Position numbers and translations under genes: made by a program. A DNA stretch of 42,165 nt, taken from Pseudomonas extremorientalis (GTDB lineage Bacteria > Pseudomonadota > Gammaproteobacteria > Pseudomonadales > Pseudomonadaceae). The DNA is taken from assembly GCF_001870465.1 (NCBI RefSeq), contig NZ_MDGK01000057.1, positions 1 to 42,165 on the forward strand, in the 5' to 3' direction. Below are positions 17,303-25,701 of the stretch, piece after piece. A model generated the notes under the pieces. It made no database searches and had not been told where the DNA came from. It saw only the letters and a program-made list of their open reading frames with translations. How positions within the stretch are numbered: the first letter of the stretch is position 1; every line of letters begins with the position of its first letter.

Positions 17303-18367
17303 ATGCCTGCCATCACCACCGATCTGCCTGCCCTCGCCCAATCGATCAAAGACTGGGGCCGCGAGCTGGGCTTTCAGCAAGTCGGCATCAGCGGCCTGGA
17401 CCTGGCCGAGCATGAACAGCACCTGCAACGCTGGCTCGACGCGGGTTACCACGGCGAGATGGACTACATGGGCGCCCATGGCAGCAAACGCTCCCATCCG
17501 GATGAGCTGGTGCCCGGCACCTTGCGCGTGGTGTCGCTGCGCATGGATTACCTGCCCGGCGACACACAGATGGCGCAACTGCTGGCCAAGCCGGAAAAAG
17601 CCTATATCTCGCGCTACGCCCTGGGCCGCGACTACCACAAGCTGATCCGCAAGCGCGTGCAGCAACTGGCCGACCGTATCCAGGCGCAAATCGGCCCCTT
17701 CGGCTTCCGTGCCTTCGTCGACAGCGCACCCGTGCTGGAAAAAGCCATCGCCGAAAAAGCCGGGCTGGGCTGGATCGGCAAGAACACCCTGGTGCTCAAT
17801 CGCAAGGCCGGCAGCTACTTCTTCCTCAGCGAGCTGTTTGTCGACCTGCCGCTGCCGATCGACGCACCTCATAGCACTGAACATTGCGGGCGCTGCACCG
17901 CCTGCCTGGACATCTGCCCCACCAATGCCTTTGTCGGCCCCTACGTGCTGGACGCCCGTCGCTGCATTTCCTACCTGACCATCGAGCTCAAGACCGCAAT
18001 CCCCGAAGACCTGCGCCCGTTGATCGGCAACCGCGTGTTCGGTTGTGATGACTGTCAGATCGTTTGCCCGTGGAATCGTTTCGCCCGCGCCACGGCCGAA
18101 GTCGACTTCAAGCCACGCCACAACCTGGATAACGCCGAACTGGCCGAGTTGTTTATGTGGGATGAGGATAAATTCCTCAGCAGCACCGAAGGTTCACCCC
18201 TGCGTCGCGCCGGCTATGAGCGTTGGTTGCGCAACCTGGCGGTAGGCCTGGGCAACGCACCGTCGAGCATTCCGGTGCTGGAAGCCTTGAAGGCGCGGCG
18301 CGAATATCCCTCCGAACTGGTGCGCGAACATGTGGAATGGGCGCTGAACCAGCACGCCAACCGCTAA
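17303..18367 (+). CDS. queG: Epoxyqueuosine reductase
   Basis: A 354-residue cobalamin- and iron-sulfur-dependent enzyme for the last step of queuosine synthesis in tRNA. Two ferredoxin-type clusters are visible: CGRCTACLDICP (about 195-206) and CDDCQIVCP (about 249-257). A C-terminal HEAT-like part follows. The open frame extends far upstream across nnrD in antisense; the ATG at 17303 gives the family N-terminus (MPAITTDL). It is divergent from nnrD. Its stop overlaps the convergent TRIC-like gene by four bases. Confidence 0.97.
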   Translation: MPAITTDLPALAQSIKDWGRELGFQQVGISGLDLAEHEQHLQRWLDAGYHGEMDYMGAHGSKRSHPDELVPGTLRVVSLRMDYLPGDTQMAQLLAKPEKAYISRYALGRDYHKLIRKRVQQLADRIQAQIGPFGFRAFVDSAPVLEKAIAEKAGLGWIGKNTLVLNRKAGSYFFLSELFVDLPLPIDAPHSTEHCGRCTACLDICPTNAFVGPYVLDARRCISYLTIELKTAIPEDLRPLIGNRVFGCDDCQIVCPWNRFARATAEVDFKPRHNLDNAELAELFMWDEDKFLSSTEGSPLRRAGYERWLRNLAVGLGNAPSSIPVLEALKARREYPSELVREHVEWALNQHANR

Positions 18368-18978
18368 TGCACGTCGTCGTTGTAGACGAACTTGGGCATT
18401 TCCCAATGGAAACGGATCGCCAGCAAGCGCAGTAGAAAGCCGCTGAACAGCGTCAGCAGGATCGACTGCTCACTGGGCAGTTCCAGATACAGGCACAGCA
18501 TGTAGAACCAGGCGGCCAGGAACGACACGCTGGCGTACAGCTCACGGCGGAAGATCAGCGGGATATCGTTGCAGAAGATATCCCGCAGGATGCCACCGAA
18601 AACGCCGGTGATCACGCCGCTGACCGAGGCCACCAGCATGCCGTGGCCCATCTCCAGGGCGGTCATGCAACCGATCAGGGTGAAGGCCACCAGGCCCAGG
18701 GCGTCCAATGCCAGGAACAACGAACGCAGGCGGCGCATCAGCGGGGCGATAAAGATCGTCACCAGCGCGGCGACGGAGGTCAGCACCAGGTATTCCGGGT
18801 GCTTGACCCAAGTCAGCGGGTAATGCCCCAGCAACACATCGCGCACCGAACCACCACCCAGTGCCGTCACGCAGGCGATCAGCACGACGCCAAACCAGTC
18901 CATGCCCCGCCGCCCAGCCGACAGCGCACCGGTCATGGCTTCGGCAGTGATGGCGATGAGGTAGAGCATCAGCAGCAT
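18364..18978 (-). CDS. Trimeric intracellular cation channel (TRIC/UPF0126) family protein
   Basis: A 204-residue inner-membrane protein with about seven hydrophobic helices in two repeated halves. Each half has a Gly-rich signature: GGGSVRDVLLG (41-51) and GGILRDIFC (about 128-136). This duplicated motif defines the YicG/UPF0126 family, whose structural relatives are K+-permeable TRIC channels; the physiological substrate here is unknown. The ATG at 18978 has AGGA 8 bases upstream; a second ATG three codons in is possible. A REP pair starts only 22 bases upstream, so its promoter is either in orn or between the REP arms. Confidence 0.9.
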   Translation of the reverse strand: MLLMLYLIAITAEAMTGALSAGRRGMDWFGVVLIACVTALGGGSVRDVLLGHYPLTWVKHPEYLVLTSVAALVTIFIAPLMRRLRSLFLALDALGLVAFTLIGCMTALEMGHGMLVASVSGVITGVFGGILRDIFCNDIPLIFRRELYASVSFLAAWFYMLCLYLELPSEQSILLTLFSGFLLRLLAIRFHWEMPKFVYNDDVH

Positions 18979-18999
18979 GAGGGCGATCCTTGCAAAACT

Positions 19000-19130
19000 G
19001 TGGCGAGCGGGCTAGCCCCGCGTTGGGCTGCGCAGCAGCCCCAAAGCCGGCAATGATATCTGTTTGGAGAGATGTGTTGGCAGTATTAGGGCTGCTTCGC
19101 AGCCCAACGCGGGGCTAGCCCGCTCGCCAC
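19000..19130. repeat. REP palindrome pair, family B (42-bp arms)
   Basis: Inverted arms at 19000-19041 and 19089-19130 match at 41 of 42 bases (one C/A change) around a 47-base spacer. The arm starts GTGGCGAGCGGGCTAGCCCC and ends in a second small palindrome, GGGCTGCGCAGCAGCCC. Its sequence differs from the GTGGGAGG-type REPs elsewhere in the window, so two REP families coexist. It fills most of the orn-TRIC-like gene spacer. Confidence 0.93.
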
Positions 19131-19157
19131 AAAAAACCGGCTCACCCTTGAAGGAAT

Positions 19158-19700
19158 TCAAGCCTTGATGAAATGCTTGCGGTAATGCTGCAACTCGGCA
19201 ATCGACTCGCGAATATCATCCAGCGCCAGGTGCGTGCTGCCTTTGTGGAAGCTGTCCTTCACTTCCGGCGCCCAGCGCGCCGCCAGCTCTTTAAGCGTGG
19301 ACACATCCAGGTTGCGGTAGTGGAAGTAGCTTTCCAGCGCTTTCATATGCGTATAAAGGAAGCGGCGATCCTGGCAGATGCTGTTGCCGCAGATCGGCGA
19401 CTTGCCCCTGGGCACCCATTTTTCCAGGAAGGCGATGGTTTCGGCTTCGGCTTCGGCCATGCTGATGCGGCTGTCACGCACGCGCTGGGTCAGGCCGGAG
19501 TTACCGTGGGTGCGGGTGTTCCACTCGTCCATGGTGGCGAGTACGGCATCGCTGTGGTGGATGGCGATCACCGGACCTTCGGCCAAGGTGTTGAGGTTGC
19601 TGTCGGTGACAATGGTCGCCATCTCGATGATGACGTCGGTGTCGGGGTTCAGACCGGTCATTTCCAGATCGATCCAAATCAGGTTCTGTGGGTTTTGCAT
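19158..19700 (-). CDS. orn: Oligoribonuclease
   Basis: A 180-residue DEDDh 3'-5' exonuclease that clears 2-5 nucleotide RNAs and, in pseudomonads, the c-di-GMP product pGpG. DEDD residues are visible: D11 and E13 in WIDLEMTGL, and the His/Asp of KGSTHLALDD near the C-terminus. The ATG at 19700 (MQNPQNLIW) gives the exact family length; the much longer in-frame extension upstream is antisense to rsgA. It is divergent from rsgA, the classic arrangement. Confidence 0.98.
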   Translation of the reverse strand: MQNPQNLIWIDLEMTGLNPDTDVIIEMATIVTDSNLNTLAEGPVIAIHHSDAVLATMDEWNTRTHGNSGLTQRVRDSRISMAEAEAETIAFLEKWVPRGKSPICGNSICQDRRFLYTHMKALESYFHYRNLDVSTLKELAARWAPEVKDSFHKGSTHLALDDIRESIAELQHYRKHFIKA

Positions 19701-19808
19701 GGGTTGATTCTCTTGGCACCTTGGCGTAGCTGCGCAGTTTAGCAGGCGGGGCCGTGCTAGACTCGCGACCGTTTTACCCAACCTTTGCATTATCGACACG
19801 GAACACCA

Positions 19809-20840
19809 ATGGCCAAACGCCAGCTCAACCGTCGCCAAAACTGGCGCATCGAAAAGATTCAGGGCGAACGCGCCGCGCGCGCCGCCAAACGTGAATCCTC
19901 CGCCGTGGAAGCGCTCGAGGGAGGCGACCTCGGCCCTGAACAAACAGGCCTGGTGATCGCGCACTTCGGCGTGCAGGTCGAAGTCGAGGCGCTCGAAGGC
20001 GAACTCGCCGGCCAGGTGTTCCGCTGCCACTTGCGCGCCAACCTGCCGGCGCTGGTCACTGGTGACCGGGTTGTGTGGCGTGCTGGCAACCAGGGTATCG
20101 GCGTAATCGTCGCCCAACTGCCGCGCACCACCGAACTGCGCCGCCCCGATAGCCGCGGCCAGCTCAAGCCGGTCGCGGCCAACGTCGACATGATCGTGAT
20201 CGTGTTCGCGCCGCTGCCCGAGCCCCATGCCAACCTGATCGACCGCTACCTGGTGGCGGCCGAACACGCCGGCATCCGCCCGCTGTTGCTGCTGAACAAA
20301 TTCGACCTGATCGACGAGCAGAATGCCCCGGCACTCAACGCCCTGCTGGCGGTCTATCGTACCCTGGGTTACCCGGTGCTGGAGGTTTCGGCGCATCACG
20401 GTAATGGCATGGAACAGCTGCAACAGCAGCTGGACGGGCGCATCAGCGTGTTTGTGGGCCAGTCCGGCGTGGGTAAGTCCTCGCTGGTCAACAGCCTGCT
20501 GCCGGAAGTCGACACCCGCGTAGGTCCGCTGTCGGAACTGTCCGGCCAGGGCACCCACACCACCACCACCGCGCGGTTATTCCACTTCCCCGGCGGCGGC
20601 GAACTGATCGACTCCCCCGGCATCCGCGAATTCGGCCTCGGCCACGTCAGCCGCAGTGATGTGGAAGCGGGCTTCATCGAGTTCAACGACCTGATCGGCA
20701 CCTGCCGCTTCCGCGACTGCAAACACGACCGCGAACCGGGCTGTGCGTTGCTCAAGGCGCTTGAGGATGGGCGCGTGCAGCAGCAGCGGATGAACAGCTA
20801 TCGATCGATTATTGCGAGCTTGCCGGAGAGCAGTTACTAA
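19809..20840 (+). CDS. rsgA: Small ribosomal subunit biogenesis GTPase RsgA
   Basis: A 343-residue circularly permuted GTPase that checks maturation of the 30S subunit. A basic N-terminal tail (MAKRQLNRRQ) and OB fold (about 40-110) are followed by motifs in permuted order: G4 LNKFDL (about 166-171), G1 GQSGVGKSS (about 217-225), G3 DSPG. The zinc-binding segment CRFRDCKHDREPGC lies near the C-terminus. The ATG at 19809 is preferred over an upstream non-ATG start. It is divergent from orn. Confidence 0.98.
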   Translation: MAKRQLNRRQNWRIEKIQGERAARAAKRESSAVEALEGGDLGPEQTGLVIAHFGVQVEVEALEGELAGQVFRCHLRANLPALVTGDRVVWRAGNQGIGVIVAQLPRTTELRRPDSRGQLKPVAANVDMIVIVFAPLPEPHANLIDRYLVAAEHAGIRPLLLLNKFDLIDEQNAPALNALLAVYRTLGYPVLEVSAHHGNGMEQLQQQLDGRISVFVGQSGVGKSSLVNSLLPEVDTRVGPLSELSGQGTHTTTTARLFHFPGGGELIDSPGIREFGLGHVSRSDVEAGFIEFNDLIGTCRFRDCKHDREPGCALLKALEDGRVQQQRMNSYRSIIASLPESSY

Positions 20841-21182
20841 AACCGCCCTGCCTTGATACACATAAAGCACGGCACAGCATGGCCTGGTCCATTGATTTAA
20901 CGGGGTCTGGCATTAAGAATTCAGGACAACTGGGCGGCCCACCGACACGAGCCAGCCTGAATTCGGAATTCCTGCTGCGCATAATTGCTCCGTCACCAGC
21001 GCAAGCTGGCAGGAGTCTGGATCCTCTTCGGGGCTGATCCAGCGGCGCAGATGGGGCGAAGCAAGCTCCATAGAAAGACGCGAGCCACAGGGCGGGAGTA
21101 CTTCGTACCGCGCCTGTGCACCGATGACATGCGAGGCGTGATCAAAGGCGTCAAAGCCTACCTCCCGCTATGACTGCAAAAG
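20841..21182. other. Unexplained spacer with inverted repeats and a possible coding relic
   Basis: This is the only gene-free stretch over 300 bases. It contains several inverted repeats: GAATTCAGG near 20919 with CCTGAATTC near 20956; TGGATC / GATCCA around 21018-21042; and CACAGGGCGGGAGTAC pairing imperfectly with GTACCGCGCCTGTG around 21089-21121. A 62-codon frame on the plus strand (TTG at 20985, stop at 21173) has Pseudomonas-like codon use over its last 27 codons (GREYFVPRLCTDDMRG and on) but no ATG and no ribosome site. I do not recognise the product. It could be the 3' relic of a decayed gene or a structured RNA. No REP arm is present. Confidence 0.4.
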
Positions 21183-21212
21183 AAAACGCCCCGATCAGTA
21201 TCGGGGCGTTTT
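21183..21212. terminator. Bidirectional terminator between rsgA and motB
   Basis: A perfect 13-bp stem (AAAACGCCCCGAT / ATCGGGGCGTTTT) with a CAGT loop has a T-run in both directions. It serves motB, whose stop is 24 bases away, and any plus-strand transcript from rsgA or the spacer. Confidence 0.93.
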
Positions 21213-21236
21213 CATGAGTGAAGCAGCTTCGGCAGC

Positions 21237-22256
21237 TTAAGAACCCGTCTTGGGCACCGTAGGATCCTTCACCCCACCGTCATCAAACAGGTTCAGCTTC
21301 TGGCGCAACTCATGCGCCGGCAACGGCTCCTGCCCTGGCGGAATCGCGTTCGGGTCGGCCGGTACTTCACCCGGTGCGCCGGCCCCCGGAGTAGGTTGCG
21401 GCGCTGGCGGCTGGTCACCTTCAATCGCACGCTGGGCCTTTTTGGTCAGCACCACGATGTCGATCCGGCGGTTGACCGGGTTGAACGGGTCTTGATGATC
21501 AAACAGCTGCGACGAAGCAAAACCCACCACCCGCGCCACCTGCGCATCCGGATAGCTGCCGGCCACCAGCGCACGGCGTGCGGCGTTGGCGCGGTTGGCC
21601 GAGAGTTCCCAGTTGCCGAAATCCCCCTGGCCCGCGTAAGGCTTGGCGTCGGTGTGGCCGCTGATGCTGATTTTGTTGGGTACCGCTTTGATGGTATCGG
21701 CCATGGCCAGCAGGATGTCTTCGAAGTACGGCTTCAAGCGTGCGCTGCCGGAGTCGAACATCGGCCGGTTGGCGGCGTCGGTGATCTGGATGCGCAGGCC
21801 TTCAGGCGTGATTTCGAAGGAGATCTGGTCCTTGAACTTCAGCAGTTGCGGGTTTTCCTCGACCTTGTTCTGCAGCTCCTGCAGCAACAGCTCAAGGCGC
21901 TCCTGCTCGACCTGTTCAGCCATCGACTCGACAGTATCGCGCTCGATCGGGATTTTTTCCTGAGGCGCTTCAGTCTTGACTTCGGGGTTGATGGTGCGCT
22001 CAGGCGCCAACTGCGGCGAACCGCCCAGGTCGATCACAAAGGGCGTGCCGCTTTCCGAAAAGCCAATCGGGTCCTTGAAGTAACCGGCAATGGCGATCTT
22101 CTGTTCAGGCGTGGCGGTGGACATCAGCCACAGCACCAGGAAGAACGCCATCATCGCCGTCGCAAAGTCGGCGAAGGCGATTTTCCAGGCGCCACCATGG
22201 TGCCCCGCAGCGAAGCGCTTGACGCGCTTGATGATTATCGGCTGGTTGTTTTCCAT
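21237..22256 (-). CDS. motB: Flagellar motor stator protein MotB
   Basis: A 339-residue stator subunit that anchors the proton channel to peptidoglycan. A basic N-terminus leads to one transmembrane helix (about 29-47) carrying the proton-accepting Asp at 30 in FADFATAMM. A long Glu-rich periplasmic linker follows, then an OmpA-like domain (SGHTDAKPY around 194-202; NWELSANRA). The C-terminal 50 residues are Pro/Gly-rich and low in complexity. It starts 3 bases after the motA stop. Confidence 0.98.
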   Translation of the reverse strand: MENNQPIIIKRVKRFAAGHHGGAWKIAFADFATAMMAFFLVLWLMSTATPEQKIAIAGYFKDPIGFSESGTPFVIDLGGSPQLAPERTINPEVKTEAPQEKIPIERDTVESMAEQVEQERLELLLQELQNKVEENPQLLKFKDQISFEITPEGLRIQITDAANRPMFDSGSARLKPYFEDILLAMADTIKAVPNKISISGHTDAKPYAGQGDFGNWELSANRANAARRALVAGSYPDAQVARVVGFASSQLFDHQDPFNPVNRRIDIVVLTKKAQRAIEGDQPPAPQPTPGAGAPGEVPADPNAIPPGQEPLPAHELRQKLNLFDDGGVKDPTVPKTGS

Positions 22257-22259
22257 GGC

Positions 22260-23111
22260 TTAGCGACCGCGAACCGCTTGTTCCAGCTCGGCGAAGCTTG
22301 GGCGATGCTTGGGGTAAAGCACTTTGCGACCGAACTCCACCGCCAGCGACGGTGGCATGCCGGAAGCGGAAGCAACCAGGCTGGCCTTGATCGATTCGTA
22401 CAGGTTCACTTCTTCCTTGGCGTCATGGGCCAGGGAAGTCGCCAGCGGGCCGAAGAAACCATAGGCCGCCAGAATACCGAAGAAGGTACCGACCAGCGCT
22501 GCACCCACGTGCATGCCAATAGCGGCCTGGTCGCCCTCACCCAGGGACGCCATGGTCACCACGATACCGAGTACCGCCGCGACGATACCGAAACCCGGCA
22601 TACCATCGGCGATGCCGGTCACAGCGTGGGAGGGGTGCTCCAGCTCTTCTTTAAGGCTGAACAATTCCATGTCGAACAGGCCTTCCAGCTCATGGGGGGC
22701 CATGTTGCCGGAGGACATGATGCGCAGGTAGTCACAGATGTAGGCGGTCATGCGCTCGTCTTTGAGCACGGCCGGGTACTTGGCGAAAATCGGGCTGGCG
22801 GCAGCGTCTTCGATATCGGCTTCGATGGCCATCATGCCTTCACGGCGGCTCTTGTTGAGGATCTCGTAGACCAGGCCCAACACCTCCAGGTAGAAGGTAT
22901 GGGTAAAGCGTGAACCGAACATGCCCAGCGACTTCTTGATCACGTGCATGGTCATGTAGCCGGGGTTGGCCTGCAGGAATGCACCCAGCGCCGCACCGCC
23001 GATGATCATCACCTCGAAAGGCTGGATCAGCGCAGCGATTTTACCGTGGGACAGGACGTACCCGCCGAGCACGCTTGCGAAGACGACGATGATGCCGATA
23101 ATTTTAGCCAT
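22260..23111 (-). CDS. motA: Flagellar motor stator protein MotA
   Basis: A 283-residue, four-helix inner-membrane protein that forms the proton channel with MotB and drives the rotor. Hydrophobic pairs lie at about 1-50 and 150-220 around a large charged cytoplasmic loop (about 60-145), including DERMTAYICDYLRIM where the rotor-contacting charges sit. The ATG at 23111 has GGAG upstream (TATCTCCT complement). The two genes form a simple operon with a sigma-28-like promoter. Pseudomonads also have a second stator pair (motCD) elsewhere. Confidence 0.98.
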   Translation of the reverse strand: MAKIIGIIVVFASVLGGYVLSHGKIAALIQPFEVMIIGGAALGAFLQANPGYMTMHVIKKSLGMFGSRFTHTFYLEVLGLVYEILNKSRREGMMAIEADIEDAAASPIFAKYPAVLKDERMTAYICDYLRIMSSGNMAPHELEGLFDMELFSLKEELEHPSHAVTGIADGMPGFGIVAAVLGIVVTMASLGEGDQAAIGMHVGAALVGTFFGILAAYGFFGPLATSLAHDAKEEVNLYESIKASLVASASGMPPSLAVEFGRKVLYPKHRPSFAELEQAVRGR

Positions 23112-23178
23112 AGGAGATGAGTACTTGCGCCGTCGGGTTCATGGACATATTGGGTGTAGCAGAAAACTCTTGTTCTAC

Positions 23179-23205
23179 TTATCGGCAAAACTGCGCCAGA
23201 CTATA
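23179..23205 (-). promoter_or_regulatory. Sigma-28 (FliA) type promoter for motAB
   Basis: On the minus strand TATA (23205-23202), a 15-base spacer and an exact GCCGATAA (23186-23179) match the flagellar consensus TAAA-N15-GCCGATAA at 11 of 12 positions, 68 bases before the motA ATG. Confidence 0.7.
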
Positions 23206-23277
23206 GCCCGTTAAGGCGAAAAGCCAGTTCGGCCCGCTCCGGGCGTGTAGACCGCAAGTGATGATCGCGCCCCAATC

Positions 23278-24813
23278 ATGGCTAATGAAACGACAGTCCC
23301 AACTGCAAAACCCAACTCTCTCGCCGCTTGGATCAAGCGCCTGGACGAAGTGCTGCTGCCCGTTCCCCAGGCCAGTCACGACCGTGTGTGCAAAGGCATC
23401 CGCGATAACCGCAGTTCATTGCGGGATATTGCCGAACTGATGCAAAGCAGCCCGGCCCTGGTGCTCAGCGTGATGCGCGAGGCCAACAGCCACACCCATG
23501 GCAGCCTGGCGGAACCGGCGGAAAACCTGGAAGTGGCGCTCAACCGCCTGGGCCTCAAGCGCGCCGAAGAACTGCTGGCACGCCTGCCCTCGGTGCCGGC
23601 CAACGAGATCCCCGTGGCGTTGCGCCAACTGTTGCTGGTCAGCCAGCACGCGTCGCAGCAGGCCAACGGTCTGTTCGGCAGCCGCCTGGCGCGGCTGTGG
23701 CAAGACATCCACTGGGGCAGCCTGTTGTTCCTGTCGCCACTGTGGCCGATGGCGGTGGCCTACCCCAAGCTTCTGGAGGAGTGGGAGCTGCGGGTTATCC
23801 ACAAGGGCCAATCAGCCCGCACGGTCGAGCAGGAACTGTTCGGCGTACGCCTGCTGGACCTTTGCGTCGGCCTGACCGAAGCCTGGCACCTGCCGATCTG
23901 GGTGTCCCAGGGCTATAAGTTGCTGATGAGCGAGCAGCGCCTGCTGGTCAAGGCCCTGCATATCGCTCGTGAAGACGACCCGCTGCGCCATCAGCAATTG
24001 CTCGACGCTGAACCCAATCTGCGGCGCTGGCTGAACCAGCCGGCCAATACCGTGTTGCTGGCCAACGGCCTGGCGATGTCGGCCCAGGAATCCTGGACCT
24101 GCCCGCACACCGAACGCTGGCAGTTGCTCACAGCGCTGTACCTGCAACAACCGTTGGATGAGGTGCAGCAACTGGTCCACCAACAAGCCGTCACCAGTGC
24201 CCGTACCACCCTGATGCCCGACCTCTGGCACCCGGCGCTATCGCTGATCTGGCCGTGGCATGTGGCGAAGATCCATCGCGGCCTGCTGCCGGCGCCACCG
24301 CCCACCGCCGAGGCCCTGGCCGTGTGGCGCAAGCGCTGCACTGAACTGTTGGTGGAACCGAGCCGCTTTGCCAACGCGATGCACCTGACCACCTGCGCCA
24401 AGGAGGCCTTGGTCGCCAGCGGCATGCAACGGGTCATGCTGTTGATGGCCGATCGCGCCATGAGCACCTTGCGCGTGCACCAGGTCGATGGCCTGCCCAA
24501 GGACGCCGCCAACTTGAGCCTGGACGTGGTCAACAGCACCTTGCTGCAACGTCTGCTGGAAAAGTCCGCCCAGGTGCGCCTCAACCCCGAAAACCATGCC
24601 CAGTTCTCAGCCTTGCTGCCGCCGATCCTGCGCCGCCTGTTCACCGGCGAACACCTGCTGCTGCGTTCCCTGAGCTGCAATGGCAAGGTGGTGATGCTGA
24701 TGGTGGCCGACCAGGGTGGGGGGCCGTTCTCGGAAACCACCGTGCAGGCCTTCGGCAAAACCGCCCAATGCATCGAAAAAGCCCTGCACTGCTTTACCAA
24801 CCGCAGCGCCTGA
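23278..24813 (+). CDS. HDOD domain protein with C-terminal GAF-like region
   Basis: A 511-residue soluble protein. Residues about 18-230 read as an HDOD domain (a degenerate HD-type domain used in signalling), beginning LDEVLLPVPQ and containing the SLRDIAELMQSSPAL segment. Residues about 365-505 have the strand/helix rhythm of a GAF domain (GMQRVMLLMADRAMSTLRV, then VVMLMVADQGGGPFS). No HD metal residues or output enzyme are visible, so it is probably a protein-interaction scaffold. It diverges from motAB, which suggests a motility or surface-sensing role, but that is inference. The ATG at 23278 has no clear Shine-Dalgarno sequence. Confidence 0.82.
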   Translation: MANETTVPTAKPNSLAAWIKRLDEVLLPVPQASHDRVCKGIRDNRSSLRDIAELMQSSPALVLSVMREANSHTHGSLAEPAENLEVALNRLGLKRAEELLARLPSVPANEIPVALRQLLLVSQHASQQANGLFGSRLARLWQDIHWGSLLFLSPLWPMAVAYPKLLEEWELRVIHKGQSARTVEQELFGVRLLDLCVGLTEAWHLPIWVSQGYKLLMSEQRLLVKALHIAREDDPLRHQQLLDAEPNLRRWLNQPANTVLLANGLAMSAQESWTCPHTERWQLLTALYLQQPLDEVQQLVHQQAVTSARTTLMPDLWHPALSLIWPWHVAKIHRGLLPAPPPTAEALAVWRKRCTELLVEPSRFANAMHLTTCAKEALVASGMQRVMLLMADRAMSTLRVHQVDGLPKDAANLSLDVVNSTLLQRLLEKSAQVRLNPENHAQFSALLPPILRRLFTGEHLLLRSLSCNGKVVMLMVADQGGGPFSETTVQAFGKTAQCIEKALHCFTNRSA

Positions 24814-24870
24814 TGCTTGCGCTACAATCGCCCTCTTTTATCGCCAACATTTGTGCCCAGGAGACCTCAC

Positions 24871-25686
24871 ATGCCTGACTTCTCTGGCTTGCCGCTGGTG
24901 ATCGAGTCCAGCGACCTGATTGGTCGCCTCGGTGCCGAACACCTGATTCTGGTGGACCTCACCAGCGCTGCCCGCTACGCCGAAGGGCATATCCCCGGCG
25001 CGCATTTCGTTGACCCCAAGCGCACCCAACTGGGCCAGCCGCCGGCGCCCGGCCTGCTGCCCAGCAAGGCGGACCTGGAAAAACTGTTCGGCGAACTGGG
25101 CCACACCCCGGATGCAACCTACGTGGTCTATGACGACGAAGGCGGCGGCTGGGCCGGGCGCTTTATCTGGATGCTCGACGTGATCGGCCACCAGAAATAC
25201 CACTACCTGGATGGCGGCCTGCTGGCCTGGCTGGAAGAACACCACCCGGTCTCCACCGACGTGCCCGCGCCTGTCGGTGGCCCGGTCAGCCTCACGCTGC
25301 ACGAAGGCCCCACCGCCACGCGTGAATACCTGCAAAGCCGCCTGGGTGCTGCCGACCTGGGCATCTGGGATGCTCGCGGGCCGCTGGAATACTCAGGCGA
25401 GAAGGTCCTCGCTGCCAAAGGCGGGCATATCCCCGGCGCGGTCAACTTCGAATGGACCGCGGGCATGGACAAGGCACGCAACCTGCGTATCCGCCGTGAC
25501 ATGCCGCAGATTCTCGAAGACCTCGGATTGACCAAAGATAAAGAAATCATCACTCACTGCCAGACTCACCACCGCTCTGGCTTCACCTACCTGGTGGCCA
25601 AGGCGCTCGGTTATCCGCGAGTCAAAGGTTATGCCGGTTCCTGGGGCGAATGGGGCAACCACCCCGACACCCCCGTCGAGATTTAA
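24871..25686 (+). CDS. rhdA: Thiosulfate sulfurtransferase (rhodanese) RhdA
   Basis: A 271-residue two-domain rhodanese that moves sulfane sulfur from thiosulfate to cyanide or other thiophiles. The inactive N-terminal domain (about 8-125) and the catalytic C-terminal domain (about 148-270) are both complete. The active-site Cys is at 230 in HCQTHHRSG, the same loop (CQTHHRS) and position as Azotobacter vinelandii RhdA. In cyanogenic pseudomonads such enzymes may detoxify cyanide. AGGAG stands 8 bases before the ATG at 24871. A -10-like TACAAT lies at 24823-24828, just after the HDOD gene stop. It is followed by psd after 15 bases. Confidence 0.97.
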   Translation: MPDFSGLPLVIESSDLIGRLGAEHLILVDLTSAARYAEGHIPGAHFVDPKRTQLGQPPAPGLLPSKADLEKLFGELGHTPDATYVVYDDEGGGWAGRFIWMLDVIGHQKYHYLDGGLLAWLEEHHPVSTDVPAPVGGPVSLTLHEGPTATREYLQSRLGAADLGIWDARGPLEYSGEKVLAAKGGHIPGAVNFEWTAGMDKARNLRIRRDMPQILEDLGLTKDKEIITHCQTHHRSGFTYLVAKALGYPRVKGYAGSWGEWGNHPDTPVEI

Positions 25687-25701
25687 GGTTTAAGGACAGT
25701 T

